From CAYXXZ01 sp964469165 (GTDB taxonomy: Bacteria > Pseudomonadota > Gammaproteobacteria > Pseudomonadales > Porticoccaceae), in assembly GCA_964469165.1 (NCBI GenBank), contig CAYXXZ010000155.1:1-5183 (forward strand): 5,183 nt of DNA. Reading direction: 5' to 3'. Numbering within the stretch: position 1 is the first letter of the stretch; every line of letters starts with the position of its first letter. A model generated the notes under the pieces. That model was not told the origin of the DNA and made no database searches. It was given only the letters and a program-made list of their open reading frames with translations. A program made the position numbers and the translations under genes. Positions 1 to 5,183 of this stretch are shown one piece after another.

Positions 1-1
1 G

Positions 2-3000
2 GAAGTCGTGCATCGCCGACTGCGGGGTATTGGTTTGGGCCAGTTCTGTCTGCAGTTGCACTCCAACAAGGCGAAGAAGGCGGATGTGTTGGATCAGTTA
101 CGGACATCCTGGAATAGCGCTTCTCAATCCCAGGTAAGTCAGTGGCAGGCCGAGGCGGAACGTCTGAAGGCGCTCCGGGATCGCCTGAACCGGGTGGCCA
201 ATGCACTGCACCAACCTCGCCGCAACGGCCTGACGGCTCACTATGCCATCGGCATAAAGGTGCGCGATGGGGATTTGGCGGCCAAGGCGAAGCTGAGTTG
301 GCCCAACTCGGATTATCACAACGATAAGCAACTGCAACAGCTGCGGGACATGGCCGCCTTGTTGAGCGTGCAGGCCCGGGCAGTGGGAAAGCTTGTCGAT
401 CATCCTTTGCAAGCCGTCGCTCAATACGAGTGGAGCTCGCAATGGCAGGGCGAGTTGGTACGGGTGGCCGGTAGCTTGAAAGCTGAGGCGGAGCGCCTGG
501 GCGGAAGTCTGGAGGCCCTTGAAAAAGCGTTGGGTGCTGAATTGGGCGTTATGTCGTTGCCCAAATTAGTTGCGGTAGCGGAATTTGGTCAGGTGCTGCT
601 GGATGCTTATCGTACCCAGGCGTCCTTTGCGCTGGAGCCGGACGCAGCAGATCGGCTGGAGGCATTGGAAGACGCGGTCACCCGATTGAAGCACTACATT
701 GCCACTCAGGCGAAATTGAGCTGTCAGTATGCGCCGCTGGCTTGGAAGGCGCTGGATGCTGATGAACTGGGCAGTGCCTGGACCCAAGCCAATGAAACCT
801 GGTGGCCCAAGTCCTTTTTTGCCAAGCGCAGGGTGTTGAAACAGATGCGGGCGGGCGGCGCCCAGGGTGAGCCAGACCCGAATAATGATATCGCAGTGCT
901 GCGTGAGCTGCGGGAGGTTGGTAGTCACATCGATCGGCTGGATGGTGTATTGCAGGGGCTGAAGGATTGGAAGTCCTACGACTCCGATCCGCAAGCCATG
1001 GCTTCTCTGCAAGCACTGGGTTCTCGTGCCCGTGTGGCAGTAAGCAAGCTGGCGGAAGATGCGGAATCACTGGGGGCCTTAAGGGGCAAGATTCGGACTC
1101 TGCTTTATGATGCTAACGACCTGTTGGCGCCGGAAGCACCGGTTGGTCGGGCTATTGTTCAGTTTCTGGGGGCATTGTCCGATTTCAATACTCTCCAGGC
1201 GCAGTTTGAAAGCCTGACTGGCTCCACCATCGAAAGTCGGCTGCCCAGCGAGGCGAATGCGTTGGAGTCGGTGTCCTCACTGTGCCAGAGCATCATTGAT
1301 CACCACGTATCTCTGCGGGACTGGTGTGCCTGGGTACGGCGACGCTCCGAGGCCATGGATCTGCAATTGGGCCCATTGGTGCAGACTATCGAAAGCGGTG
1401 AGGTTCAGCCGGATGAGGTGGTCGATACCTTTGAAGCATCTTATTGCACCTGGTGGTCTTCATCTGTGATCGATGAAGACGAGGTGTTGAGAACCTTTTC
1501 TTCCCCTGAGCATGAAGCGGCGATTCAGAGTTTCAGGGAGCTGGATACTCAGTTCAGCGAGCTCACTGCAAAATACATTGCGGCCAAACTGGCCGGACAG
1601 ATTCCGGATGAGGAAGGCATCAAGCGCAATTCCTCCTGGGGGATACTGCGCCACGAGCTGCAAAAGAAAACTCGCCACAAACCGGTGCGGGAGATGATGG
1701 AAAACATCCCCGACGTGATCACCTCTCTAGCGCCTTGTTTGATGATGTCGCCTCTGTCCATCGCTCAATTCCTGTCTGCGGGGCAGGCGTTGTTTGATGT
1801 GGTTATCTTCGACGAAGCATCCCAGATTACGGTATGGGATGCGGTGGGCTCTTTGGCGCGGGGCAAGCAGGTAATCATGGTGGGTGATCCCAAGCAGATG
1901 CCACCCACCAATTTCTTTTCCCGTTCCGATGATGACCCGGATGGTGATATTGATGATGAGGGTGATCTGGAGAGTATTCTGGATGAGCTGATCGGTGCCA
2001 GTATTCCGCAGAGTGTGCTTAACCTGCATTACCGCTCACGGCGTGAGAGCCTGATTGCATTTTCCAACAGCCGCTACTACGACAGCTCTTTGGTTACCTT
2101 CCCGGCCCCGGTGCATCCGGACAAGGGCGTGTCGCTGGTCCAACCAGAGGGCTTTTATGCTCGTGGCAAGGCGCGCCATAACCAGGGCGAAGCAAAAGCC
2201 ATTGTTGCCGAGATCGTTCGCCGGCTTACCTCCGAGGATCAGGCGGTGCGTCAACAGTCCATCGGGGTGGTGACCTTCAATACGGAACAGCAAAGTCTGA
2301 TTGAGGACCTTCTGGACAAGGCCCGTTCTGAGGACCCCTCTATCGAATGGGCTTTCTCGGAAGAGATTACGCTTGAACCGGTGTTCGTGAAGAATCTCGA
2401 AACAGTGCAGGGGGACGAGCGCGATGTGATCCTGTTCAGCATTACCTACGGCCCGGATGAAGCTGGTCACGTAACCATGAACTTTGGTCCACTCAACCGC
2501 ACCGGTGGCGAGCGCCGCCTGAATGTGGCCATGACCCGTGCCCGCTCCGAAATGGTAGTGTTTTCCACGATGCGGCCGGAGCGCATTGATCTCTCCCGTA
2601 CCCAGGCGCGGGCGGTGGCGGACCTCAAGCACTTTCTGGAATACGCAGAACGCGGTGCGTCTGCCTTGGGGGCAGCAGTTCATGGTTCCATGGGCGACTT
2701 TGAATCACCTTTTGAAGTAGCTGTCGCTCGGGCTCTGCAACAGAAGGGCTGGACAGTCCATCCGCAAATTGGCGTGTCGGCTTACCGCATTGATATGGGC
2801 ATCGTGCACCCGGACAAGCCTGGTCTTTACCTGGCGGGTATCGAGTGCGACGGTGCTATGTATCACAGTTCAGCTTACGCGCGGGAACGCGATAAGATTC
2901 GTCAAGGTGTGCTGGAAGGGCTCGGTTGGACCCTGTTTCGGGTATGGTCCACGGACTGGTGGACCAATCGGGCCAAGGCCGTGGAGGAACTGCATGTTGG

Positions 3001-3091
3001 CTTAACCCATCATCTTGCCCATTTTGTGGTGCAGGAAGAACAAAGGATGCTTTTGGCAGAAAAACAAAATACAGATGCCGTGGCCCACTAG
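2..3091 (+). CDS. SF1 helicase with C-terminal Vsr-like nuclease, 5'-truncated by window edge
   Basis: This is a large ATP-dependent helicase fused to an endonuclease, probably a cytoplasmic defence effector. The frame is open to the left edge: codons for E and V precede the GTG at 8, and EVVHRRL is typical of the segment just after Walker A in this family, so that GTG is internal, not a start. Numbering from position 8: a long, mainly helical insertion at ~40-560; Walker B FDEASQ at 601-606; motif III GDPKQMPP at 626-633; an acidic stretch at 640-658; LNLHYRSRRE at 671-680; motif V-like VQGDERD at 800-806; motif VI RLNVAMTRAR at 837-846. The nuclease domain spans ~896-990 (MTES_1575/DUF559/Vsr type), with E899, E903, D929, the IECDG motif at 945-949, and RVWSTDWW at 978-985. 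No DUF3320 domain follows. The order recalls the DUF4011-helicase-Vsr (Hhe) defence proteins, but Walker A and DUF4011 are off-window, so that name is inference. Catalytic motifs look intact and there is no internal stop. Confidence 0.93.
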   Translation, partial: EVVHRRLRGIGLGQFCLQLHSNKAKKADVLDQLRTSWNSASQSQVSQWQAEAERLKALRDRLNRVANALHQPRRNGLTAHYAIGIKVRDGDLAAKAKLSWPNSDYHNDKQLQQLRDMAALLSVQARAVGKLVDHPLQAVAQYEWSSQWQGELVRVAGSLKAEAERLGGSLEALEKALGAELGVMSLPKLVAVAEFGQVLLDAYRTQASFALEPDAADRLEALEDAVTRLKHYIATQAKLSCQYAPLAWKALDADELGSAWTQANETWWPKSFFAKRRVLKQMRAGGAQGEPDPNNDIAVLRELREVGSHIDRLDGVLQGLKDWKSYDSDPQAMASLQALGSRARVAVSKLAEDAESLGALRGKIRTLLYDANDLLAPEAPVGRAIVQFLGALSDFNTLQAQFESLTGSTIESRLPSEANALESVSSLCQSIIDHHVSLRDWCAWVRRRSEAMDLQLGPLVQTIESGEVQPDEVVDTFEASYCTWWSSSVIDEDEVLRTFSSPEHEAAIQSFRELDTQFSELTAKYIAAKLAGQIPDEEGIKRNSSWGILRHELQKKTRHKPVREMMENIPDVITSLAPCLMMSPLSIAQFLSAGQALFDVVIFDEASQITVWDAVGSLARGKQVIMVGDPKQMPPTNFFSRSDDDPDGDIDDEGDLESILDELIGASIPQSVLNLHYRSRRESLIAFSNSRYYDSSLVTFPAPVHPDKGVSLVQPEGFYARGKARHNQGEAKAIVAEIVRRLTSEDQAVRQQSIGVVTFNTEQQSLIEDLLDKARSEDPSIEWAFSEEITLEPVFVKNLETVQGDERDVILFSITYGPDEAGHVTMNFGPLNRTGGERRLNVAMTRARSEMVVFSTMRPERIDLSRTQARAVADLKHFLEYAERGASALGAAVHGSMGDFESPFEVAVARALQQKGWTVHPQIGVSAYRIDMGIVHPDKPGLYLAGIECDGAMYHSSAYARERDKIRQGVLEGLGWTLFRVWSTDWWTNRAKAVEELHVGLTHHLAHFVVQEEQRMLLAEKQNTDAVAH
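2693..2977 (+). other. PD-(D/E)xK (Vsr/MTES_1575-like) nuclease domain of the helicase protein
   Basis: This part of the helicase gene encodes the predicted DNA-cleaving module. Visible signature elements in order: FESPFE with two acidic residues, a hydrophobic strand, YRIDMGI with the candidate catalytic Asp, a strand ending in IECDG, then YHSS, ARERD, a helix LEGLGW, and RVWSTDWW. This is the usual pattern of very-short-patch-repair-like nucleases attached to SF1 helicases. All candidate catalytic positions are present, so the domain is probably active. Substrate specificity cannot be read from sequence. Confidence 0.85.
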
Positions 3092-3269
3092 CCGGGTTCA
3101 ACCACAGGTGGATGATTCGAGCTAAAGCACCTTAAATGGGCTCTCGTTCCATCTGCAAGGCCGTATCTTCGCCACGCGCCCGCCACGGTGCCAAATCGCC
3201 ATTGCGCGAGGCGATGGTGCCCTGTTCAACAAGATGCCCGGATCCTGCACCTATTTTTATGGTCTGCCC
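3092..3269. other. Gene-poor gap after the helicase
   Basis: No convincing gene is present. There is no strong rho-independent terminator after the helicase stop: the small CCAC/GTGG hairpin near 3102-3111 lacks a T-tract. A short stem, ATCGCC (3195-3200) with GGCGAT (3210-3215) and a 9-base loop, also lacks a T-tract. The minus strand from about 3260 down to a TAA at 3132-3134 reads as a codon-like tail (…GDLAPWRARGEDTALQ…). It has no plausible start, because the frame runs back into the palindromic element. It may be a gene relic or chance. Confidence 0.5.
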
Positions 3270-3370
3270 CGAATGGCGCTTACTTAAGGCAAGATGACCC
3301 TCATAGGTTGGGTTACGCTGCGCTAACCTAACCTGCAAAACGGCTCTTTCGCTTAACTAAGCGCCATTCG
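3270..3370. repeat. Nested concentric palindrome, MITE-like or palindromic unit
   Basis: The outer arm CGAATGGCGCTTACTTAA (3270-3287) is an inverted copy of TTAACTAAGCGCCATTCG (3353-3370), with 17 of 18 bases matching. Inside it, AGGTTGGGTTA (3305-3315) pairs with TAACCTAACCT (3324-3334), with one G-T wobble, around an 8-base loop. Both pairs are centred at about 3320, so the whole 101 bp can fold as one stem with a partly degraded middle. It encodes nothing obvious and has no recognised transposase. A small non-autonomous transposable element or a REP-like unit is the likeliest reading. No clean target duplication is visible. Confidence 0.7.
3305..3334. repeat. Inner hairpin of the GGTTGGGTTACGCTGCGCTAACC type
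   Basis: The stem is 11 bp with one wobble, around the loop CGCTGCGC. Palindromes built on GGTTGGGTTACGC-GCGCTAACC recur in intergenic DNA of many proteobacteria, from my recollection of such sequences. There is no T-tract on either strand directly after the stem, so it is not a typical intrinsic terminator. Confidence 0.6.
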
Positions 3371-3462
3371 TGCCGGGCCCCATACGGGCGTTGAGCTGGT
3401 AGGGTGCGGTAACGCCGCTCACTTTGCGGCCCGTGCCTTGACGATCTTGGTGCTCCGGTGTT
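3371..3462. other. Flank between palindrome and IS
   Basis: No gene is recognised. A weak stem GCCGC (3414-3418) with GCGGC (3426-3430) is present. A TTGACG hexamer at 3438-3443 resembles a -35 box reading toward the IS, but no -10 box follows before the IS end. Read on the minus strand, the DNA next to the IS gives a short frame ending in …KIVKARAAK followed by TGA. This could be the remnant of a gene tail, but it is too short to identify. Confidence 0.35.
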
Positions 3463-3487
3463 TGTCAACGTAGTTGTCGCGTAGATC
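3463..3487 (+). repeat. IS terminal inverted repeat, orfB-side end
   Basis: It begins TGTCAACGTAGTTGTCGCG and lies seven bases downstream of the orfB stop codon at its inner edge. It pairs with the repeat at 5090-5114. The mismatches cluster at bases 6-8. Confidence 0.75.
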
Positions 3488-3493
3488 GTAATT

Positions 3494-4498
3494 TTACGCT
3501 GCCTCTTTTAGCACGACAGCTTGCCGCTCAGGATTGAGCGTGACGACCCCAGTCGGTTGCCAGTTTCTGGTATTGCCTGACCAGCGTTCTGGTCTCGCCA
3601 AGCGTTGTCGTTGATACAGTTCATGTCGTTTCGCGAGTATCACCCCATCCTCGCCGCGGTGACGCTGTTCCGGTGTCACAAAGCCGATCCGGCTATGCCG
3701 ATGCTCGTTGTTGTACCAGCCCATAAAATCCCTGACCCAGGCCCTGGCGTCATCCAGGCTGGCAAACCCGTTGGCTGGCCACTGGGGGCAGTATTTCAGG
3801 GTTCTGAACAACGATTCCGAGAATGGGTTGTCATTGCTCACCCGCGGCCTGCCACGGGACGGCGTAATGCCCAGGTCGTACATCTTGCTCAACAGGGTGG
3901 CAGACTTCATGGGCGCACCATTGTCGGAATGCAGCACCAATGGCTGATGCAGGCATCGCTCCTTGAGCACGCTGCGTTGCAGCAGTACTGCCGCGTTGTC
4001 ACCCGACTCCTCGCCATGGACCTCCCAGCCTACCCCTTTGCGACTGAAGATATCCTCGATCAGGTACAGGTAGTAATACTGCCCCCGCACCGGCGAGGGC
4101 AAATAGGTGATGTCCCAGGACCACACCTGATTGGGCTTGTTGGCGCTGTGTGTCGTCGGTGCCGGATGGCACTGCGGCCGCCGACTGGCACCCCGGCGAT
4201 GCTGTTGATCGGCGTCATGCAGTATCCGATACAACGTCCGCTCCGAGGCCAGATAGCGACCCTCATCCGCCAGACGCGGGACAATCTGGCTCGGCGGCAG
4301 ATGGGCATATGCCGGGCTGTTGCACAGCGTCAAAATGGCTTCACGCTCAGCGTCACTCAGGGCATTGACCGGCCTTGGTCGGAGGGTGGTGGTGCGGCCG
4401 TCGGCTTTCATCGTCTTCTCCCGAGTCCAGCGCTGAAGGGTGCGCAGGGTAATGCTTAGTTCATTGCACGCACGCTGCTTGCGCGCACCGGCGATCAC
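3494..4498 (-). CDS. IS3-family transposase orfB (DDE integrase-type catalytic domain)
   Basis: This is the catalytic half of the transposase, which cuts and joins IS ends. From the GTG at 4498 it is 334 residues: an HTH-like segment near 1-30 (ending LQRWTREK); a helical HTH_21-like region at ~45-100 containing LPPSQIVPRLADEG and ERTLYRIL; then an rve-type catalytic core with D129 (VWSWDITYL), D192 (LHSDNGAP) and E228 (NPFSESLFRTLKY). The 35-residue gap between the last two gives DD(35)E. The C-terminal WYNNEHRHSRIGFVTPEQRH block is typical of IS3. The frame stays open upstream of 4498 through the end of orfA and has no ATG there, so the protein is most likely made as the C-terminal part of an OrfAB fusion by -1 frameshifting. 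The GTG is only a nominal start. The stop TAA lies 31 bases inside the IS end. No disruption is seen. Confidence 0.93.
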   Translation of the reverse strand: MIAGARKQRACNELSITLRTLQRWTREKTMKADGRTTTLRPRPVNALSDAEREAILTLCNSPAYAHLPPSQIVPRLADEGRYLASERTLYRILHDADQQHRRGASRRPQCHPAPTTHSANKPNQVWSWDITYLPSPVRGQYYYLYLIEDIFSRKGVGWEVHGEESGDNAAVLLQRSVLKERCLHQPLVLHSDNGAPMKSATLLSKMYDLGITPSRGRPRVSNDNPFSESLFRTLKYCPQWPANGFASLDDARAWVRDFMGWYNNEHRHSRIGFVTPEQRHRGEDGVILAKRHELYQRQRLARPERWSGNTRNWQPTGVVTLNPERQAVVLKEAA

Positions 4499-4527
4499 CG
4501 CCTCGCTGATCCATTCGACATAGTGTT

Positions 4528-4591
4528 GCCGTACTGGCAGCGAGGTCAGTTGTCCTCGCTGTCGTCGCCCCAGTAGGCATTCAGCTTTTTT
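4528..4591 (-). promoter_or_regulatory. Programmed -1 frameshift signal: A AAA AAG heptamer plus stem-loop
   Basis: On the minus strand the heptamer A AAA AAG occupies 4591-4585, phased as CGA AAA AAG in orfA. Slipping -1 gives AAA AAA GCT and enters the open orfB frame. Six bases downstream a structured segment begins: GCC (4578-4576) and TACTGG (4575-4570), an 8-base bulge, CAGCGAGG (4561-4554), the loop ACAACTGA containing the orfA stop, then CCTCGCTG (4545-4538), CCAGTA (4537-4532), a C bulge and GGC (4530-4528). This is the standard IS3 arrangement. The fusion from the ATG at 5058 to the stop at 3494 would be 521 residues. Confidence 0.9.
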
Positions 4592-5058
4592 CGCAGCACC
4601 AACAGTGCGGCCGCCTCGGCGAGGGCTTTCTCCTTGCGATGAAGCTCTTTCTCCAGTTGCCGAATGCGCTTCTTGTCCGCCCGGGCCTGATCACGATCTG
4701 CCTGGCGTTGCACCTGAGCGGTCTGCTGACCGGTCAGGCAGGCCTCCCGCCAGCCCTTGACCTGCTGGGGATAGAGTCCCTTGCTGCGGCAGTAGGCGCT
4801 CAGTTCAATCTCCGACAGGGGAGCGGTCTCAATCACCACCGCCAGCTTCGCTTCGGCAGACCAGTCGTCGGTCAGCTTTTGATCTCCGGGCACCGCGGCA
4901 CCTCCCACTTTGGCCTCTTTGCGCCAAGCATACAGGGTGACATCGGAAATGCCTTCCTGCCGTGCCAGCTCGGCTACGGGGAGATTGTGCGGGGGTAACA
5001 TTTTCTTCACTACGGCGTCTTTGCGCTCCGGTGAATAACGTGACATAACCTGACTCAT
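4546..5058 (-). CDS. IS3-family transposase orfA (DNA-binding, coiled-coil subunit)
   Basis: OrfA binds the IS terminal repeats and regulates transposition; it also forms the N-terminal part of OrfAB. From the ATG at 5058 it has 170 residues: a first helix-turn-helix of the HTH_Tnp_1 type at ~26-48 (LPVAELARQEGISDVTLYAWRKE), a second HTH-like unit at ~82-106 (ending KGWREA), and a coiled coil at ~115-158 rich in K, R, E, Q and L for dimerisation. It ends GDDSEDN just past the frameshift site. The frame can be extended to a TTG at 5103, but that lies in the terminal repeat and in the likely -35 region, so I reject it. The 5058 ATG follows a purine-rich GGGGGCGGA; a second ATG at 5046 (MSRYSPERK) is a possible alternative. 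The first HTH is unbroken and the gene looks functional. Confidence 0.9.
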   Translation of the reverse strand: MSQVMSRYSPERKDAVVKKMLPPHNLPVAELARQEGISDVTLYAWRKEAKVGGAAVPGDQKLTDDWSAEAKLAVVIETAPLSEIELSAYCRSKGLYPQQVKGWREACLTGQQTAQVQRQADRDQARADKKRIRQLEKELHRKEKALAEAAALLVLRKKLNAYWGDDSEDN

Positions 5059-5075
5059 TCCGCCCCCGGGACGTG

Positions 5076-5103
5076 GCTTTAGGTGAAACCGATCACACGA
5101 CAA
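5076..5103 (-). promoter_or_regulatory. Possible weak IS promoter
   Basis: On the minus strand, TTGTCG (5103-5098) and TAAAGC (5081-5076) are separated by 16 bases, just upstream of the orfA start. The -35-like hexamer lies inside the terminal repeat. Weak promoters in this position are usual for IS3 elements. The match to the -10 consensus is poor. Confidence 0.35.
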
Positions 5104-5114
5104 CTATCCTGACA
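5090..5114 (-). repeat. IS terminal inverted repeat, orfA-side end
   Basis: Read inward on the minus strand it begins TGTCAGGATAGTTGTCGTG. It is the partner of the repeat at 3463-3487 and carries the TAGTTGTCG core shared by both ends. Confidence 0.75.
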
Positions 5115-5116
5115 CC

Positions 5117-5126
5117 GGGGGCCCCC
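5117..5126. repeat. GGGGGCCCCC perfect palindrome beside the IS
   Basis: Ten bases, self-complementary with no loop, starting two bases outside the IS end. No function is evident. It is not a terminator, because only an A-run follows at 5137-5144. It may simply mark the G+C-rich insertion target, which contains CCGG. Confidence 0.4.
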
Positions 5127-5153
5127 AACACAAGACAAAAAAAAGAAGAGGAA

Positions 5154-5183
5154 TTGAGCCTGACAGCAGTACAGACCAAATCC
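5154..5183 (+). CDS. Possible start of a tyrosine recombinase/integrase gene, cut by window edge
   Basis: A TTG at 5154 opens a frame reading MSLTAVQTKS up to the right edge. This resembles the opening of P4-type tyrosine integrases, whose arm-binding (DUF4102) domain commonly begins M-x-L-T followed by a short helix ending before AKP. A purine-rich AAGAAGAGGA precedes it, but the GAGG core is only two bases from the TTG, so spacing is poor; a CTG at 5160 would be better spaced but is a rare start. Only ten residues are visible and no catalytic residue can be checked, so this is an inference from style. If correct, the IS lies about 40 bases upstream and may affect its expression, and the neighbourhood is the edge of an integrated island. 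Confidence 0.3.
   Translation, partial: MSLTAVQTKS

Larger units (their letters stand above)
3463..5114 (-). mobile_element. IS3-family insertion sequence, apparently complete
   Basis: The element is about 1.65 kb, with orfA and orfB in two minus-strand frames joined by a -1 frameshift site. Terminal inverted repeats: the left window end reads TGTCAACGTAGTTGTCG from 3463, and the right end, read inward on the minus strand from 5114, is TGTCAGGATAGTTGTCG. They match at 14 of 17 positions, and GATCG follows in both after a 1-base offset. The ends start with TG and end with CA, as is usual for IS3. No target duplication directly abuts these limits. If the left end is instead TGTTTGTCA at 3459, a 4-bp CCGG flanks both sides (3455-3458 and 5115-5118). 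Open frames and an intact DDE triad suggest recent insertion. The subgroup is not determined. Confidence 0.88.

Noticed and set aside
8..10. GTG at 8 as the start of the helicase gene
   Set aside because: The frame is open before it (E, V) and the residues match the internal segment after Walker A in this family. A start here would leave a helicase without its ATP-binding motif.
2036..2683. 215-residue minus-strand open frame
   Set aside because: It is antisense to conserved helicase motifs V and VI, and its translation has no recognisable motif.
3092..3120. tRNA T-arm-like GGGTTCAACC after the helicase
   Set aside because: No acceptor, D or anticodon stems can be drawn around it and no CCA end fits.
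3195..3215. Rho-independent terminator for the helicase
   Set aside because: The stem is only six base pairs, about 100 bases past the stop, and has no T-run.
3305..3334. Integron attC site
   Set aside because: GTTGGGT and ACCTAAC resemble core-site boxes, but their order is GTT first and AAC second on both strands, the reverse of attC. There is no integrase or cassette structure.
3605..4459. 284-residue plus-strand open frame
   Set aside because: It lies antisense to orfB, whose DDE motifs are clear. The translated product shows no recognisable domain and is a G+C-rich shadow.
5044..5103. TTG at 5103 as orfA start
   Set aside because: It falls in the IS terminal repeat and in the likely -35 element. 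The conserved protein begins near MSRYSPERK, and an ATG with a purine-rich leader exists at 5058.

Overview
The window looks like accessory DNA (genomic island or defence-type region) from a fairly GC-rich proteobacterium, most likely a gammaproteobacterium. That placement is an impression from protein style, codon use and the IS type; there is no rRNA or housekeeping gene to confirm it.

Layout. (1) Positions 2-3091, plus strand: the C-terminal ~1,029 residues of a very large superfamily 1 helicase with a Vsr/DUF559-type PD-(D/E)xK nuclease at its C-terminus. The reading frame is open through the left edge, so the ATPase Walker A motif and any N-terminal DUF4011-type domain lie outside the window. 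The visible architecture matches large single-protein helicase-nucleases associated with anti-phage defence (the DUF4011-helicase-Vsr type, called Hhe in the defence literature). (2) Positions 3092-3462: a gene-poor gap. Its main content is a ~101-bp nested palindrome (3270-3370): 18-bp outer arms and an 11-bp inner hairpin that share one centre, which looks like a MITE or palindromic repeat unit. (3) About 3463-5114, minus strand: an apparently complete IS3-family insertion sequence with terminal inverted repeats, orfA, orfB with an intact DD(35)E triad, and a clear -1 programmed frameshift site (A AAA AAG) followed by a stem-loop. (4) Positions 5115-5183: a short right flank ending in what may be the first ten codons of a tyrosine recombinase gene (TTG start at 5154, peptide MSLTAVQTKS), cut by the right edge.

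How the parts relate. The helicase-nuclease is the only visible cargo gene. The IS and the palindromic unit have accumulated behind it, and the possible integrase start would suggest that the locus sits at the edge of an integrated island. I see no second defence gene in operon with the helicase: its downstream neighbour is intergenic repeat DNA and then an oppositely oriented IS. The family is known, so the best candidates for undescribed structure are the nested palindrome and the island context. No RNA gene or CRISPR array is visible.
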